A DNA stretch of 64,000 nt from PRO6 sp035565775. Its GTDB lineage: Bacteria; Pseudomonadota; Alphaproteobacteria; Rhizobiales; Xanthobacteraceae. The DNA lies in the NCBI GenBank assembly GCA_035565775.1, contig DATMRW010000023.1:1-64000 (forward strand), in the 5' to 3' direction. Below, in pieces: positions 34,746-43,813 of this stretch (its first letter is position 1; each line of letters begins with the position of its first letter). The notes under the pieces were generated by a model that saw nothing but the letters and a program-made list of their open reading frames with translations, did no database searches and had not been told where the DNA came from. The position numbers and the translations under genes were made by a program.

Positions 34746-36110
34746 ATGACCGATTGGGTGCCGAGCCTCGTGCCGGATGGCAGCCCCCGCTATGTTGCGT
34801 TCGTCAAGGCGCTGGAGGACGACATTGCCTCCGGCCGTGTGAAGCCTGGCATGCGCCTGCTTCCGCAGCGTGAAATGGCCGCCCGGCTCGAACTCAGCGT
34901 CGGCACCATCTCAAAGGCCTATTCCGAAGCCGAATTGCGCGGTCTCATTTCCGGCGAGGTCGGGCGCGGCACTTTTGTCCAGCGCCGTGCGCCTGATCAG
35001 CGCAACGGCGGCAATAGCGGGGTCGTCAATCTCGCGCTGAATGTGCCGCCCTATACCGGCGAGGACGAGGTGATCTCGGCGGCGCTGGCCAATATCGCCG
35101 CCGAAGGCGAAATGGCCAATCTGCTCAGCTATCTGCCGCATCAGGGTTTGCGCCAGCACCGCGAGGCGGTGGCCGGGTGGCTCAGCGGCCTCGGTGCGAA
35201 GTCCGATCCCGACCATCTCTTCATCACCCATGGCGGCCAGCACGGGCTGTCAATCGCGCTCGGCATGGTCGCCTCGCCCGGCGACACAGTGCTCACCGAG
35301 ATGTTCACCTATTCGGGCATGATCGCGCTGTCCGCGCAGAACGGCTACAGGCTGCGCGGCGTCGAGGGCGATGCGCATGGCCTGGTCCCGGAGGCGCTCG
35401 ACCGCGCGTTTCGCGAAACCGGGGCGCGCGCGCTGTTCTGCATGCCGACCTTGCAGACGCCGACCGGAACGGTGATGCCGGAAGAGCGGCGCGATGCGAT
35501 CGCCGAGATCGTGCGCCGCCACGACGCCTACCTCGTCGAGGACGATGCCTACGCATTTCTCTTCGCCGAGCCGCCGCATACGCTCAGCGAGCGGATCCCC
35601 GAGCGCAGCTTCTACGTCGTCAGCTTTGCAAAGTGCCTCGCGCCGGGGCTGCGCATTGCCGCGATGAAGGCGCCTGACAGCTTCCGCGACCGCTGCAACA
35701 ACGGCATTCGCGCGACCGGCTGGATGGCGACGCCGCTGATGGCCGAGGTGCTGACGCGCCTCATCCACAACGGCGACCTGAAGGAACAGGTGCGCCGCAA
35801 GCGCGCGAAAGCGGAGCTGCGCAATGAAATCGCGACCCGCGCGCTCGGCGAATGGCTGCCGGAGCTCGTGACCCCTCCGGGGTTCCATCGGTGGCTGCCG
35901 CTGCCTCCCGGGCGCATGTTGAACGGCCTGATCACGCAGGCGGCGCAGGCCGGCATCACCATTGCACCGCCGGGGTTCATTCATCAGGTGGATCGCATCA
36001 ACCTCGGTGTGCGGCTGTGCCTTGGCCATCCCTCGGAGGCGAGCCTCGAGCGCGCCCTCGTCGAGTTGCGCCGCATTCTCGAAATGGCCGAGATGATCTC
36101 CTTCGTCTGA
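34746..36110 (+). CDS. MocR/GntR-type regulator with aminotransferase domain
   Basis: A 454-residue fusion. The N-terminal winged helix (LLPQREMAARLELSVGTISK at about 39-58) of the GntR type is followed by a fold-type I aminotransferase domain. The PLP lysine is in FYVVSFAKCLAPGLR, and YLPHQGLRQHREAVA and DPDHLFITHGGQ are typical. MocR-type proteins use bound PLP and an amine to control adjacent genes. It is the likely regulator of the divergent Mo-hydroxylase unit. It could also have residual aminotransferase activity. Confidence 0.9.
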   Translation: MTDWVPSLVPDGSPRYVAFVKALEDDIASGRVKPGMRLLPQREMAARLELSVGTISKAYSEAELRGLISGEVGRGTFVQRRAPDQRNGGNSGVVNLALNVPPYTGEDEVISAALANIAAEGEMANLLSYLPHQGLRQHREAVAGWLSGLGAKSDPDHLFITHGGQHGLSIALGMVASPGDTVLTEMFTYSGMIALSAQNGYRLRGVEGDAHGLVPEALDRAFRETGARALFCMPTLQTPTGTVMPEERRDAIAEIVRRHDAYLVEDDAYAFLFAEPPHTLSERIPERSFYVVSFAKCLAPGLRIAAMKAPDSFRDRCNNGIRATGWMATPLMAEVLTRLIHNGDLKEQVRRKRAKAELRNEIATRALGEWLPELVTPPGFHRWLPLPPGRMLNGLITQAAQAGITIAPPGFIHQVDRINLGVRLCLGHPSEASLERALVELRRILEMAEMISFV

Positions 36111-36218
36111 CCGACTTGTGTCATAAGCCGCCCGGAGCGGTGACAAGACCGCGCGCCGCATAGTAAGAAGGCGTTCGCGGTTTCCGCAGCGGCGGAAGCA
36201 AACTCAATTCGCCCCATG

Positions 36219-36243
36219 CAACGCTCAGGACACCTGAGCGTTG
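36219..36243. repeat. Perfect hairpin after the MocR gene
   Basis: CAACGCTCAG at 36219-36228 and CTGAGCGTTG at 36234-36243 form a ten-pair stem with a GACAC loop. It has no T-tract directly behind it. Its role is unknown; it may form part of a bipartite terminator together with the hairpin at 36267. Confidence 0.5.
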
Positions 36244-36266
36244 CCGCGCCTGAAAGGCCGGCGGCC

Positions 36267-36286
36267 GCGCGCGATGCGCGCTTTTT
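36267..36286 (+). terminator. Intrinsic terminator after the MocR gene
   Basis: GCGCGC-GAT-GCGCGC followed by T5. It lies 157 bases after the regulator stop and 58 bases before the glycosyltransferase. Confidence 0.65.
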
Positions 36287-36343
36287 GCGGCATGAGGGCC
36301 GGCGCAGCTCAGCGCTTGATCTTGAGGTGGATAGCCAGGTCTT

Positions 36344-37276
36344 ATGGTCTCTCAGGCGCAATCAATCACCATTCTCATGGCGACCTACGACGGCGCCGAT
36401 TTTCTCGAAGAGCAGTTGCAATCACTGGTCGATCAGCGCTGGGAGCGCATCAATGTGCTCGCGAGCGATGATGGCTCGACGGATGCAACGCTCGCGATCC
36501 TCAAAGACTGGCAGGGGCGCTGGAGCAGGGGCCGGTTCGAAATCGTCCGCGGACCGGGCGCAGGCTTTGCCGAGAATTTTCGCAGCCTGTTGTGCTCGTC
36601 CGCGTTCGATGCGGATTTCGTCGCCTTCTGCGATCAGGACGACGTATGGGGCGCGGACAAGCTTTGCGCGGCGGCCGCCCGGCTCGGCAAGGTTTCGCCG
36701 GATTGTCCGGCGCTCTATTCCTCGCGCACCGAATATATCAGCGAGGACGGCGTCCATCTCGGCTATTCGCCGCTGTTCAATGGCGCGACGTCCTTTCGCA
36801 ATGCCATCGTCCAGAACATTGGCGGCGGCAACACGATGGTGATGAACCGCGCCGCCTTCCTGCTCGTCGGTGAAGGTGCGCGCCGCACCGGCTTCGTCAG
36901 CCACGACTGGTGGAGCTATCTGATGGTCACCGGCGCTGGCGGCCGGGTGATCTATGATTCGGTTCCGCGCATTGCCTATCGTCAGCATGGCGGCAATCTT
37001 GTCGGCGAGAACACCAGCATCCGGGCCAAGATCGACCGCCTCAAGCGGATGATTGCCGGGCAGTTTTCGGAATGGACCGAGCGCAACACCGCTGGGCTGA
37101 ATATCTGTGCCGATCTGCTGACGCCGGAGAGCCGAAGCATTCTGGCGACTTTCACTGATGCGAAGCGCTCAGGTCTGATCGCGCGGATCGCGGCCGTGGT
37201 GCGCCTGCGCCTCTATCGCCAGACGTTCACCGGCAACGTCGGGCTCTATGTGCAGGCGCTGATCGGGCGGCTGTGA
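36344..37276 (+). CDS. Family 2 glycosyltransferase
   Basis: A 310-residue GT-A enzyme. The nucleotide-binding start SITILMATYDGADFLEEQL is at about 6-25. SDDGSTD and the metal-binding CDQDDVW follow, and a conserved GGGNTMVMNR is before the acceptor region. It resembles rhamnosyl- and similar transferases of cell-surface polysaccharides. There is no other polysaccharide gene nearby, so the target is unknown. A terminator follows directly. Confidence 0.85.
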   Translation: MVSQAQSITILMATYDGADFLEEQLQSLVDQRWERINVLASDDGSTDATLAILKDWQGRWSRGRFEIVRGPGAGFAENFRSLLCSSAFDADFVAFCDQDDVWGADKLCAAAARLGKVSPDCPALYSSRTEYISEDGVHLGYSPLFNGATSFRNAIVQNIGGGNTMVMNRAAFLLVGEGARRTGFVSHDWWSYLMVTGAGGRVIYDSVPRIAYRQHGGNLVGENTSIRAKIDRLKRMIAGQFSEWTERNTAGLNICADLLTPESRSILATFTDAKRSGLIARIAAVVRLRLYRQTFTGNVGLYVQALIGRL

Positions 37277-37304
37277 TTGAGGCCCCGGTGGAGTAATGCA
37301 GCTT

Positions 37305-37345
37305 CCAAAAACCCGCTCGCCAAAATTGACGAGCAGGTTTTTTGG
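37305..37345. terminator. Bidirectional terminator between glycosyltransferase and livF
   Basis: CCAAAAACC-C-GCTCG pairs with CGAGC-A-GGTTTTTTGG around a loop of about 10 bases. The stem has one C/A mismatch. It provides T-rich tails for both the rightward glycosyltransferase and the leftward amide-transport operon. Confidence 0.82.
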
Positions 37346-37364
37346 AGTGCTCCGAGGGATGGCG

Positions 37365-38063
37365 CTAGGGAGCGAGAAACTGCAGCAGGCGTGGGTCGCT
37401 GCGCAGCGTATCGGTCGGCCCCGTCATGCCGATGCGGCCGCGGTCGAGCACATGGGCGATGGTGGCGACGCGAAGGGCGAGATCGAGATTCTGCTCGACC
37501 ACCACCACGGCAATATCCTGCGCGAGCAGCTTGAGCCGATCGGTGATTTCCTCGATCACGCCGATCCAGACGCCTTCGGTCGGCTCGTCGAGCAGCAGCA
37601 TTTTCGGCTCGGTGAGCAGCGCGCGGCCGATTGCGAGCATTTTTCGCTCGCCGCCGGAGAGCGTGCCGGCCGACTGGTCGAGCCGCTGGCCGAGCTTTGG
37701 AAAGATGTCGAGGATATGATCGACAGCTCGCTTGTTCGGATTTGAAATCGCGCCGACCGCGAGATTGTCGCGAACCGAGAGGCGGCTGAACACCGCATGC
37801 TCCTGCGGCACATAGCCGACGCCGGCGCGGGTGCGCTGTTCGGTCGGCAGCCGCGTGATGTCCTGCCCCGCGAATGTCAGCGAGCCGCCGGTGGTCGGCA
37901 GCTCGCCGGCGATGGCTTTCATCAGCGTGGTCTTGCCGACACCGTTGCGGCCAAGAATGGCGACCCCGCCGCGCGCCGGAATCGACATGCTGAGGTTGAA
38001 GATGACCTGACTGCGGCCATAGCCGGCGTCGAGGTTGCGGATATCGAGGATGTTGTCAGGCAC
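37365..38063 (-). CDS. Branched-chain/amide ABC transporter ATPase (LivF/UrtE type)
   Basis: A 232-residue ABC ATPase. It has Walker A GRNGVGKTT, signature LSGGERKM, Walker B MLLLDEP, and TEGVWIGVIEEI, the segment typical of UrtE-like members. It pairs with the neighbouring LivG-type ATPase. Last gene of the amidase/importer operon; starts 8 bases inside the upstream gene. Confidence 0.9.
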   Translation of the reverse strand: MPDNILDIRNLDAGYGRSQVIFNLSMSIPARGGVAILGRNGVGKTTLMKAIAGELPTTGGSLTFAGQDITRLPTEQRTRAGVGYVPQEHAVFSRLSVRDNLAVGAISNPNKRAVDHILDIFPKLGQRLDQSAGTLSGGERKMLAIGRALLTEPKMLLLDEPTEGVWIGVIEEITDRLKLLAQDIAVVVVEQNLDLALRVATIAHVLDRGRIGMTGPTDTLRSDPRLLQFLAP

Positions 38064-38790
38064 GGCGGAGATAAACCTCCTGGACCTTGCTGCTGGCCTG
38101 GATCTCTTCCACCGTTCCGTGGTCGAGAACGCTGCCTTGATCGAGCACAGTCAGCTGATCGCAAATGTCGCGAATGAAATCGAGATCGTGTTCGACGATC
38201 ACGAGCGAGCAATGTTTCTTGATCGGCTCGAGCAGTTCGCCGGTGACGCGGCGCTCTTCGAGGCTCATACCGCCGGTCGGCTCGTCGAGCAGCAGCAGCT
38301 TTGGCTTTGGGGCGAGCGCCATCGCGATTTCCAGCCACTGTTGCTGGCCGTGCGAGAGCGCGGAGGCAGGATCGGCGGCGCGGTCCGCCAGCCGGAATTG
38401 CTCCAGCATGCCCATGGCCTGATCGTGCAGTTCGCCGCGCGTGCGCGACATTATCAGGCCGACCAGCGGCGTGCTGGCCTGCAGGGCGAGAAGAATGTTG
38501 TCGTAGAGCGTCAGTGCCGGCAGTACGCTGGTGATCTGGAATTTCAGGCTGAGCCCGGCCCGCGTGCGATCCGCCGGCGAGGTGCCGGTGATGTCGCGGC
38601 CGTCGAACCGGATCGTGCCGGTGGTCGGGGTTTCTGCCCCAGCGATGCACTTCATCAGCGTGCTCTTGCCCGAGCCGTTGGGGCCGATCAGGCCGTGAAA
38701 CTCGTTGTGGCCGACGGTGAGGTGAGCGCCGTTGAGAGCGGTCAGCTTGCCGAAGATGCGAACGATCCCGCTTGCTTCAAGAAGGGCCAT
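38056..38790 (-). CDS. Branched-chain/amide ABC transporter ATPase (LivG/UrtD type)
   Basis: A 244-residue ABC ATPase. It has Walker A GPNGSGKST, LSHGQQQWLEI as the signature region, Walker B LLLLDEP and H-loop IVEHD. SHGQQ in place of SGG is usual in UrtD/LivG relatives. It overlaps the permease gene by 14 bases and the second ATPase gene by 8 bases. Confidence 0.9.
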   Translation of the reverse strand: MALLEASGIVRIFGKLTALNGAHLTVGHNEFHGLIGPNGSGKSTLMKCIAGAETPTTGTIRFDGRDITGTSPADRTRAGLSLKFQITSVLPALTLYDNILLALQASTPLVGLIMSRTRGELHDQAMGMLEQFRLADRAADPASALSHGQQQWLEIAMALAPKPKLLLLDEPTGGMSLEERRVTGELLEPIKKHCSLVIVEHDLDFIRDICDQLTVLDQGSVLDHGTVEEIQASSKVQEVYLRRA

Positions 38791-39826
38791 GATTTTTCCT
38801 TCGTGAGGGGCGGCCGAACACGCCGACGCGTTCGCGTTCCGAGACGATGATGCTGATCAATCCGGCCGGGCGGAACATGATGACGAGCAGCAGCAGCACG
38901 CCGAGGATGATCGGCCAGATGTCGCGATAGCTGTCCGACAGCCAGAAGCTGGCGGCTTCGATCATCACTGCGCCGACGACTGCGCCGATCAGGGTGCCGG
39001 TGCCGCCGAACAGCACATAGAGCACGACCTGCGTGGAGATGATGACGCCGAGCATGCTCGGCCAGACGAACCCTTCGTGAAAGGCATAGAGGCCGCCCGC
39101 AAGGCCGGCGACCGCGCCGCCGAGCGAGAACACGATGGCCTTGAGATGTGACACCCGATAGCCGAAGAACGTAATGCGGGCCTCGTTCTCGCGCAGTCCC
39201 GCGAGCGCCAACCCGAATTGCGAGCGAACGATGAAGCGGCAGGCAAGATAGACGAGCACGAGAAGTGCGAGGACGAGGTAGTAGAACGTCGGCCCCTCGG
39301 TGAACTCAAAGTCGCTGACCGTCATCGGCGGGAATGATGAGATGCCGTTCTGGCCGCCGAGATAGTACCAGCCGCGCGCCAGGCGGTCCGCCGCATAGGA
39401 GCCGGTGAGTGTGCCGAGCGCGACGAAGATGACGGTGGCGGGATGGCGCCCGAGCAGCAGGAAGCTGCCGAGCGCCAAAGCCAGAACGAGTCCGATCACG
39501 AGGCTCGCCGGCAGCACCACGAAGATCGAGGTGATGTCGAGGTCGCGCGCCATCAGCGCGACGCCATAACCGGCGGAGCCGAAGAACAGCGCCTGTCCAA
39601 AACTCAAGATTCCCGCATAGCCCCAGACGAGATCGAAGCTGATCGCGAAGATCGCCAGGATCAGGATGCGGGTTGCGGTCACGGTCAGGTAGTCCTGCAA
39701 AACCAGCGGAAGAAACAGCGCAATCAGAAGCGCGGCCACTTCGAGGAACGGCAGAACATTGCGCGGACGTTTTTTCGCGTCAGCTGCGGCGACTCCCGAA
39801 GAAGTCGCCGAAGTTTCGATGCTCAT
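38777..39826 (-). CDS. Branched-chain/amide ABC transporter permease (LivM/UrtC type)
   Basis: A 349-residue permease with about ten hydrophobic helices. The LivM signature shows in ISFDLVWGYAGILSFGQALFFG (key residues GYAGILSFGQ) and in RENEARITFFGYRV. The N-terminal 25 residues are polar. It is separated from the substrate-binding gene upstream by 67 bases that hold a hairpin. Confidence 0.92.
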   Translation of the reverse strand: MSIETSATSSGVAAADAKKRPRNVLPFLEVAALLIALFLPLVLQDYLTVTATRILILAIFAISFDLVWGYAGILSFGQALFFGSAGYGVALMARDLDITSIFVVLPASLVIGLVLALALGSFLLLGRHPATVIFVALGTLTGSYAADRLARGWYYLGGQNGISSFPPMTVSDFEFTEGPTFYYLVLALLVLVYLACRFIVRSQFGLALAGLRENEARITFFGYRVSHLKAIVFSLGGAVAGLAGGLYAFHEGFVWPSMLGVIISTQVVLYVLFGGTGTLIGAVVGAVMIEAASFWLSDSYRDIWPIILGVLLLLVIMFRPAGLISIIVSERERVGVFGRPSRRKNHGPS

Positions 39827-39864
39827 TGGTCAGACCCGGTGCGTGAGTAAAAAAGCGAGTTGCG

Positions 39865-39887
39865 CGGCCGGCAAAGGATGCCGGCCG
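39865..39887 (-). repeat. Intercistronic hairpin after the amide-binding protein gene
   Basis: CGGCCGGC at 39865-39872 and GCCGGCCG at 39880-39887 give a perfect eight-pair stem with a seven-base loop. It is followed on the minus strand by CGCAACTCGCTTTTTT. It may partly terminate transcription or protect the upstream message, so that the receptor is made in excess. Confidence 0.65.
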
Positions 39888-39893
39888 GCAGGA

Positions 39894-41117
39894 TCAGCAC
39901 TCCTTGGGATCGATCAGGCCGGCGCTGCGCGCGACGATCTCGTAGTTGCCGTTCTTCGCGACCGCCGTGTACATCCGCATCTTGCAGTGCCGCTTGCCGG
40001 GGACCATTTCGGCCGGGCCGCCCGGCGCATCGTCGGTCTTGGCGTGATCGAGTGCGGCGGCAACCGCCTCGCGGTCCATCTTCCCGGCCTCGCGCACGGC
40101 CGCTTCCCACAGCTTCAGGCCGCGATAGGTGCCGGACGCCGCGCTGCCGGCCGCGAGCAGGAATTTGTTGCCTGGGAACTGCTTGTCGTACTCGGCCTGG
40201 ATCCGCGCGCTGTTCGGGTCTTCCTTGGTGACGGCGCGGAAATAGTCGAGGCAGCTCGCCAGCCCTTCGACCTCGTGCGGCTGATTGATGTTGAGCGTGT
40301 TCTCGTCATAGTAGACGCAGGCGAGGCGGCCGCCGTTCTTGAGGAAGCCGGCTTCGTAGAGCTGCTTGAAGAACGGGCCGACGCCCGGAGGAATCGTCAT
40401 GTTGAAGACGACGTCCACTTTGTTGGACATGATCTTGTTGACGGTGGCGCTGAAGTCGATCTGATCGAGCGGGTAGTATTCGTCAAAAATCACTTCGCCG
40501 CCATGTGCCTCGACCACCTTGCGCGCATAAGCGGTGAGGGTGTGCGGCCAGACATAGTTGGAGCACGGGAAGGCGAAACGTTTGCCGCCGTTCTTGATCA
40601 GCCACGGAATGAATTCGTCGCACTGCTGGGCCGGCGTCGGGCCGGTGCAGAACAGATACGGCGTGCACTCCTTGCCTTCATAGAGCTGCGGATAGATGTA
40701 GATCGTCTTGCCGCGGGCGACGATGACGTCCTTGATGGCGTTGCGCATCGAGCTAGTGATGCCGCCGAGGACGAGATCGACCTTGTCGCGCTGGATCAGC
40801 TTGCGGGTGTTGCCGACCGCGACCGACTCATTGGTCGCGGTGTCCTCGATGTGGAGCTGCAGCGGGCGGCCGAGCAGGCCGCCTTTGTCGTTGATTTCCT
40901 TGATCACCATCTTGGCGACGTTGGCGTCGGCATTGCCGGCATGGGCCATCGCGCCGGTGAGATCGGTAGCGATGCCGATCTTGATCGGACCGGCGGCGGC
41001 ATTGGCCCATTCGGGCGCCAGCACCCAGCTGCCCGCGCCAGTGGCGATTGCGCCGACGCTCCACGCGCTGCTTTGCAGGAAGCGGCGGCGGCTCAACTCG
41101 ATATTTTCACGTTTCAT
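39894..41117 (-). CDS. Amide/urea-type ABC substrate-binding protein, Tat-exported
   Basis: A 407-residue receptor of the FmdD/UrtA/AmiC group. The N terminus has a twin-arginine motif (SRRRFLQSS) followed by a hydrophobic stretch and AxA-like site near WANAAAG, so it probably uses the Tat route. The fold shows in GIATDLTGAMAHAGNAD and the C-terminal KMRMYTAVAKNG. It is paired with LivHMGF-type genes and an amidase, which suggests short-chain amides or urea as ligands. Confidence 0.88.
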   Translation of the reverse strand: MKRENIELSRRRFLQSSAWSVGAIATGAGSWVLAPEWANAAAGPIKIGIATDLTGAMAHAGNADANVAKMVIKEINDKGGLLGRPLQLHIEDTATNESVAVGNTRKLIQRDKVDLVLGGITSSMRNAIKDVIVARGKTIYIYPQLYEGKECTPYLFCTGPTPAQQCDEFIPWLIKNGGKRFAFPCSNYVWPHTLTAYARKVVEAHGGEVIFDEYYPLDQIDFSATVNKIMSNKVDVVFNMTIPPGVGPFFKQLYEAGFLKNGGRLACVYYDENTLNINQPHEVEGLASCLDYFRAVTKEDPNSARIQAEYDKQFPGNKFLLAAGSAASGTYRGLKLWEAAVREAGKMDREAVAAALDHAKTDDAPGGPAEMVPGKRHCKMRMYTAVAKNGNYEIVARSAGLIDPKEC

Positions 41118-41120
41118 AGT

Positions 41121-41978
41121 CTAGACCCCTTTGCCGGAAATGAGACCTTGCGGCCGGAATTTGATGAAGACGATGGCGAGAACGAAAACGAGGATGTCGG
41201 CGATGACGGGCTGCATCACCCAGGGCAGCGCGGCGCTGGCGACGCCGATCACGCTCGCGCCCGCGACGGGACCGGCGAAGGAGCCGATGCCGCCGACCAT
41301 GACTGCGACAAATCCCTGGATGAGGAAGCGGATGCCGAGGTCGGCAAACAGCGTGAACACCGGAACGATGAGCGCGCCCGCAAGGCCGGCCAGCGCCGCG
41401 CCGAAGGCGAAGGTCAGCGAATAGACGCGGCTCGTTGAAATGCCGGAGGCGCGGGCAAGGCCGGGGTTCTCCAATGAGGCCCGGACGCGGAGACCGAAGC
41501 TGGTGCGGCTGAGCAGGAGATAGCAGCCGACCATCACCAGCACGGTGACGAGGATGATGACGAAGCGCCAGCTCGAGAAATGCATGCTGGCGATGCTGAT
41601 CGAGCCGCCGATCGGTTCGGGCACGGACAGATACAGGCCGCCGGTGAGCTTGCGGACGATTTCGCGGATGATCAGCCCGAGCGCATAGGTGCCGAGCATG
41701 GCGACGATCGGCGCCGCGTAGAATCTCTTGATGATGCTGCGCTCGAGCACGAGGCCGAGGATGCCGACGATGAAGGGTGCAGCGAGCATGCCGAGCCAGA
41801 CGGGCAGGCCGATCGCGTAAGCGAGATAGGTGACATATGCGCCGAGCAGAACGAATTCGCCCTGGGCAAAGTTGAAGATGCCCATCATGCTGGCGATGAT
41901 GCCAAGGCCGAGAACCACCAGCACGACGATCGCGCCGAAGCTCAATATCTCGAACGCTGCGGGAATGAAGACTTCCAT
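41121..41978 (-). CDS. Branched-chain/amide ABC transporter permease (LivH/UrtB type)
   Basis: A 285-residue permease with about eight hydrophobic helices. LivH motifs LGIIASMMGIFNFAQGEFVLLG and VRASLENPGLARASGIS are visible. The stop is 3 bases before the substrate-binding gene. It follows the amidase gene after 139 bases that include a strong hairpin. Confidence 0.92.
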   Translation of the reverse strand: MEVFIPAAFEILSFGAIVVLVVLGLGIIASMMGIFNFAQGEFVLLGAYVTYLAYAIGLPVWLGMLAAPFIVGILGLVLERSIIKRFYAAPIVAMLGTYALGLIIREIVRKLTGGLYLSVPEPIGGSISIASMHFSSWRFVIILVTVLVMVGCYLLLSRTSFGLRVRASLENPGLARASGISTSRVYSLTFAFGAALAGLAGALIVPVFTLFADLGIRFLIQGFVAVMVGGIGSFAGPVAGASVIGVASAALPWVMQPVIADILVFVLAIVFIKFRPQGLISGKGV

Positions 41979-42084
41979 GGGACCTACGTTGGCTCACGAG
42001 GGGTATTGAGGCAGAAAGCGTTCTCGCCACGCCCCGGCCTGCGCACGAGGGTGCAGGCCGGTCTTTGTGGTGATGGCGAAAAGT

Positions 42085-42113
42085 TCGCTCGTCACCGCTG
42101 GGGTGACGAGCGA
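42085..42113 (-). terminator. Hairpin with T-tract between amidase and importer genes
   Basis: TCGCTCGTCACC at 42085-42096 and GGTGACGAGCGA at 42102-42113 form a perfect twelve-pair stem. On the minus strand it is followed by ACTTTTCG. It lies 4 bases after the amidase stop, so it may be a partial terminator that sets the importer level. Confidence 0.75.
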
Positions 42114-42117
42114 GTTG

Positions 42118-43518
42118 TCAGAGCGTCGGATGCTTTTTGTGCCAGTCTGTCGCGCTCTGGAACGCCACGCCCGCTTGGACGAGGCGAGCCTCTTCAAAAT
42201 CACGGCCGATGAATTGGAAGCCGATCGGGCCGCCGCTTGCGGTGAAGCCGCCCGGCAGGGTGATGCTCGGGCTGCCGGTGGTGTCGAACGGGCAGGTGAA
42301 GCGCAGCATGCCGGAGATCAACTCGGCGTCTTCGCCGAAGGTCGCCATCTTCGCGGTGGTCGGAGCGGCGACGGCGAAGGCCGGGATCGCGAACAGGTCG
42401 ATGTTCTTGAACATCGCGCGGACGCGGCCCTTGAACTCCTCCCGGCGCAGAATGATCTTGTGAAGATCCATGCCCGAGAGGCCGCGGCCGAGATCGATCA
42501 GGCCGGCAAGGCCGGGGCCGTATTCGGCAGCGCGCGCCGGGTAGTGCGCCTCATGCGCCGTCGCGGTCTGCACCGCACACAGCGGGAACCAGTCGTTGAT
42601 GATCTGCTCGGGGTCGGGGAAGGTGACTTCCCGAATTTCCGCGCCAAGATCGGCGGCGACTTTCAGAGCATCCTTCAGCGCGCGCTGGGAATCGGCATCG
42701 ACACCAAGGCTGCTCCACTTCGGATCGATGCCGATCACCGTGCCGCGCATGTTGTCGGTGAGGTTGGCAAGATAGTCCGGCACCGGCAGCGAGACGGCAG
42801 TCGGATCGTTCGGGTCCTCGCCGGCGATCACGCCGAGCATGGCGCCGCAGTCGATCGCGCTGCGTGTCATCGGGCCGATGTGGTCGAGGGTGGCGGCGAG
42901 CTCAAAGTTGCCGTAGCGGCTGACGCGTCCCCAGGTCGGCTTCAGGCCGGTGACGGAGTTCGCGCCGGAGGGAAAGCGGATCGAGCCGCCGGTGTCGGTG
43001 CCGATCGAGCCATAGCAAAGGCCGGCCGCCGTCGCGACGCCGGAGCCGCTTGAGGACACGCCGGGCCAGAGCTTTTCATCCCAGGGATTGCGCGGCGGAT
43101 CGATCTTCGGATGGTGGTCGGCATAGGCGCCTTCGGTCTGCTGCAGCTTGCCGAGAATGATCGCGCCGGCGTCCTTCAGCTTGGTGACGACCGTGCCATC
43201 GACCGGCGGCACGTGGTCGCGCAGAATGGTGGTGCCGTGTGCGGTTGGCGCATCCTTGGTCCAGCAGAGATCCTTCACCGCGACCGGAACACCATGCAGC
43301 GGGCTCTTGATGTTGCCTGCGGCAATCTCCTTCTCGGCGGTGCGCGCTGCTTCGAGCGCGGTGTCGGCCATCACATGAACGAAGCTTTTGAGCGCGCCGT
43401 CGAGGCGGCCGATCCGGTCAAGCTGCGCCTGGGTCAGTTCGACGGGCGACAGTTTTCGGGACTGAACCAGCTTTCCAACTTCGAGCATACCGGAATAGTG
43501 CAGATCGTCCGCCGACAT
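42118..43518 (-). CDS. Amidase (amidase-signature family)
   Basis: A 466-residue Ser-cisSer-Lys amidase. The catalytic Lys82 is in VAVKDL, the cis-Ser in GVSSSGSG (155-157), and the nucleophile Ser179 in GTDTGGSIRFPSG. It hydrolyses an amide to acid and ammonia. It is cytoplasmic. It is the first gene of the leftward operon with an amide-type ABC importer and is preceded by a long leader with an ANTAR-type antitermination layout. The substrate is probably a short-chain amide, which is inferred from AmiC, AmiR and the importer. Confidence 0.93.
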   Translation of the reverse strand: MSADDLHYSGMLEVGKLVQSRKLSPVELTQAQLDRIGRLDGALKSFVHVMADTALEAARTAEKEIAAGNIKSPLHGVPVAVKDLCWTKDAPTAHGTTILRDHVPPVDGTVVTKLKDAGAIILGKLQQTEGAYADHHPKIDPPRNPWDEKLWPGVSSSGSGVATAAGLCYGSIGTDTGGSIRFPSGANSVTGLKPTWGRVSRYGNFELAATLDHIGPMTRSAIDCGAMLGVIAGEDPNDPTAVSLPVPDYLANLTDNMRGTVIGIDPKWSSLGVDADSQRALKDALKVAADLGAEIREVTFPDPEQIINDWFPLCAVQTATAHEAHYPARAAEYGPGLAGLIDLGRGLSGMDLHKIILRREEFKGRVRAMFKNIDLFAIPAFAVAAPTTAKMATFGEDAELISGMLRFTCPFDTTGSPSITLPGGFTASGGPIGFQFIGRDFEEARLVQAGVAFQSATDWHKKHPTL

Positions 43519-43813
43519 GGCGCATCTCCTCCATTGGGTCGTTTGTTGGTCGTCTCAAAAATATGGAGACGGTGCTAAGCCGTTGCGCGAACGCAACGTC
43601 GATCAGCCGCAGATGGAAAAAGTCTTTCCGGACAGCGGTCTGTTTGAAACGGGCAAAGACTTGAAAAGAAATGCTATGCGTTGGGGCGCATGGGCAGCGC
43701 CAACCGTGCGAGCCGCGCGGCGCGCAGTCGCGATGTCGCAACGGCGCGCGACATCGCTTTTGTTCAGTGACCTCGGCCAACTGCCCATGTTTCCACCCCA
43801 ATTGTCCCGCGAC

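Noticed and set aside
43730..43757. Plus-strand terminator (stem followed by TTTTG)
   Set aside because: No plus-strand gene ends before it; it is better read as part of the minus-strand leader structure.
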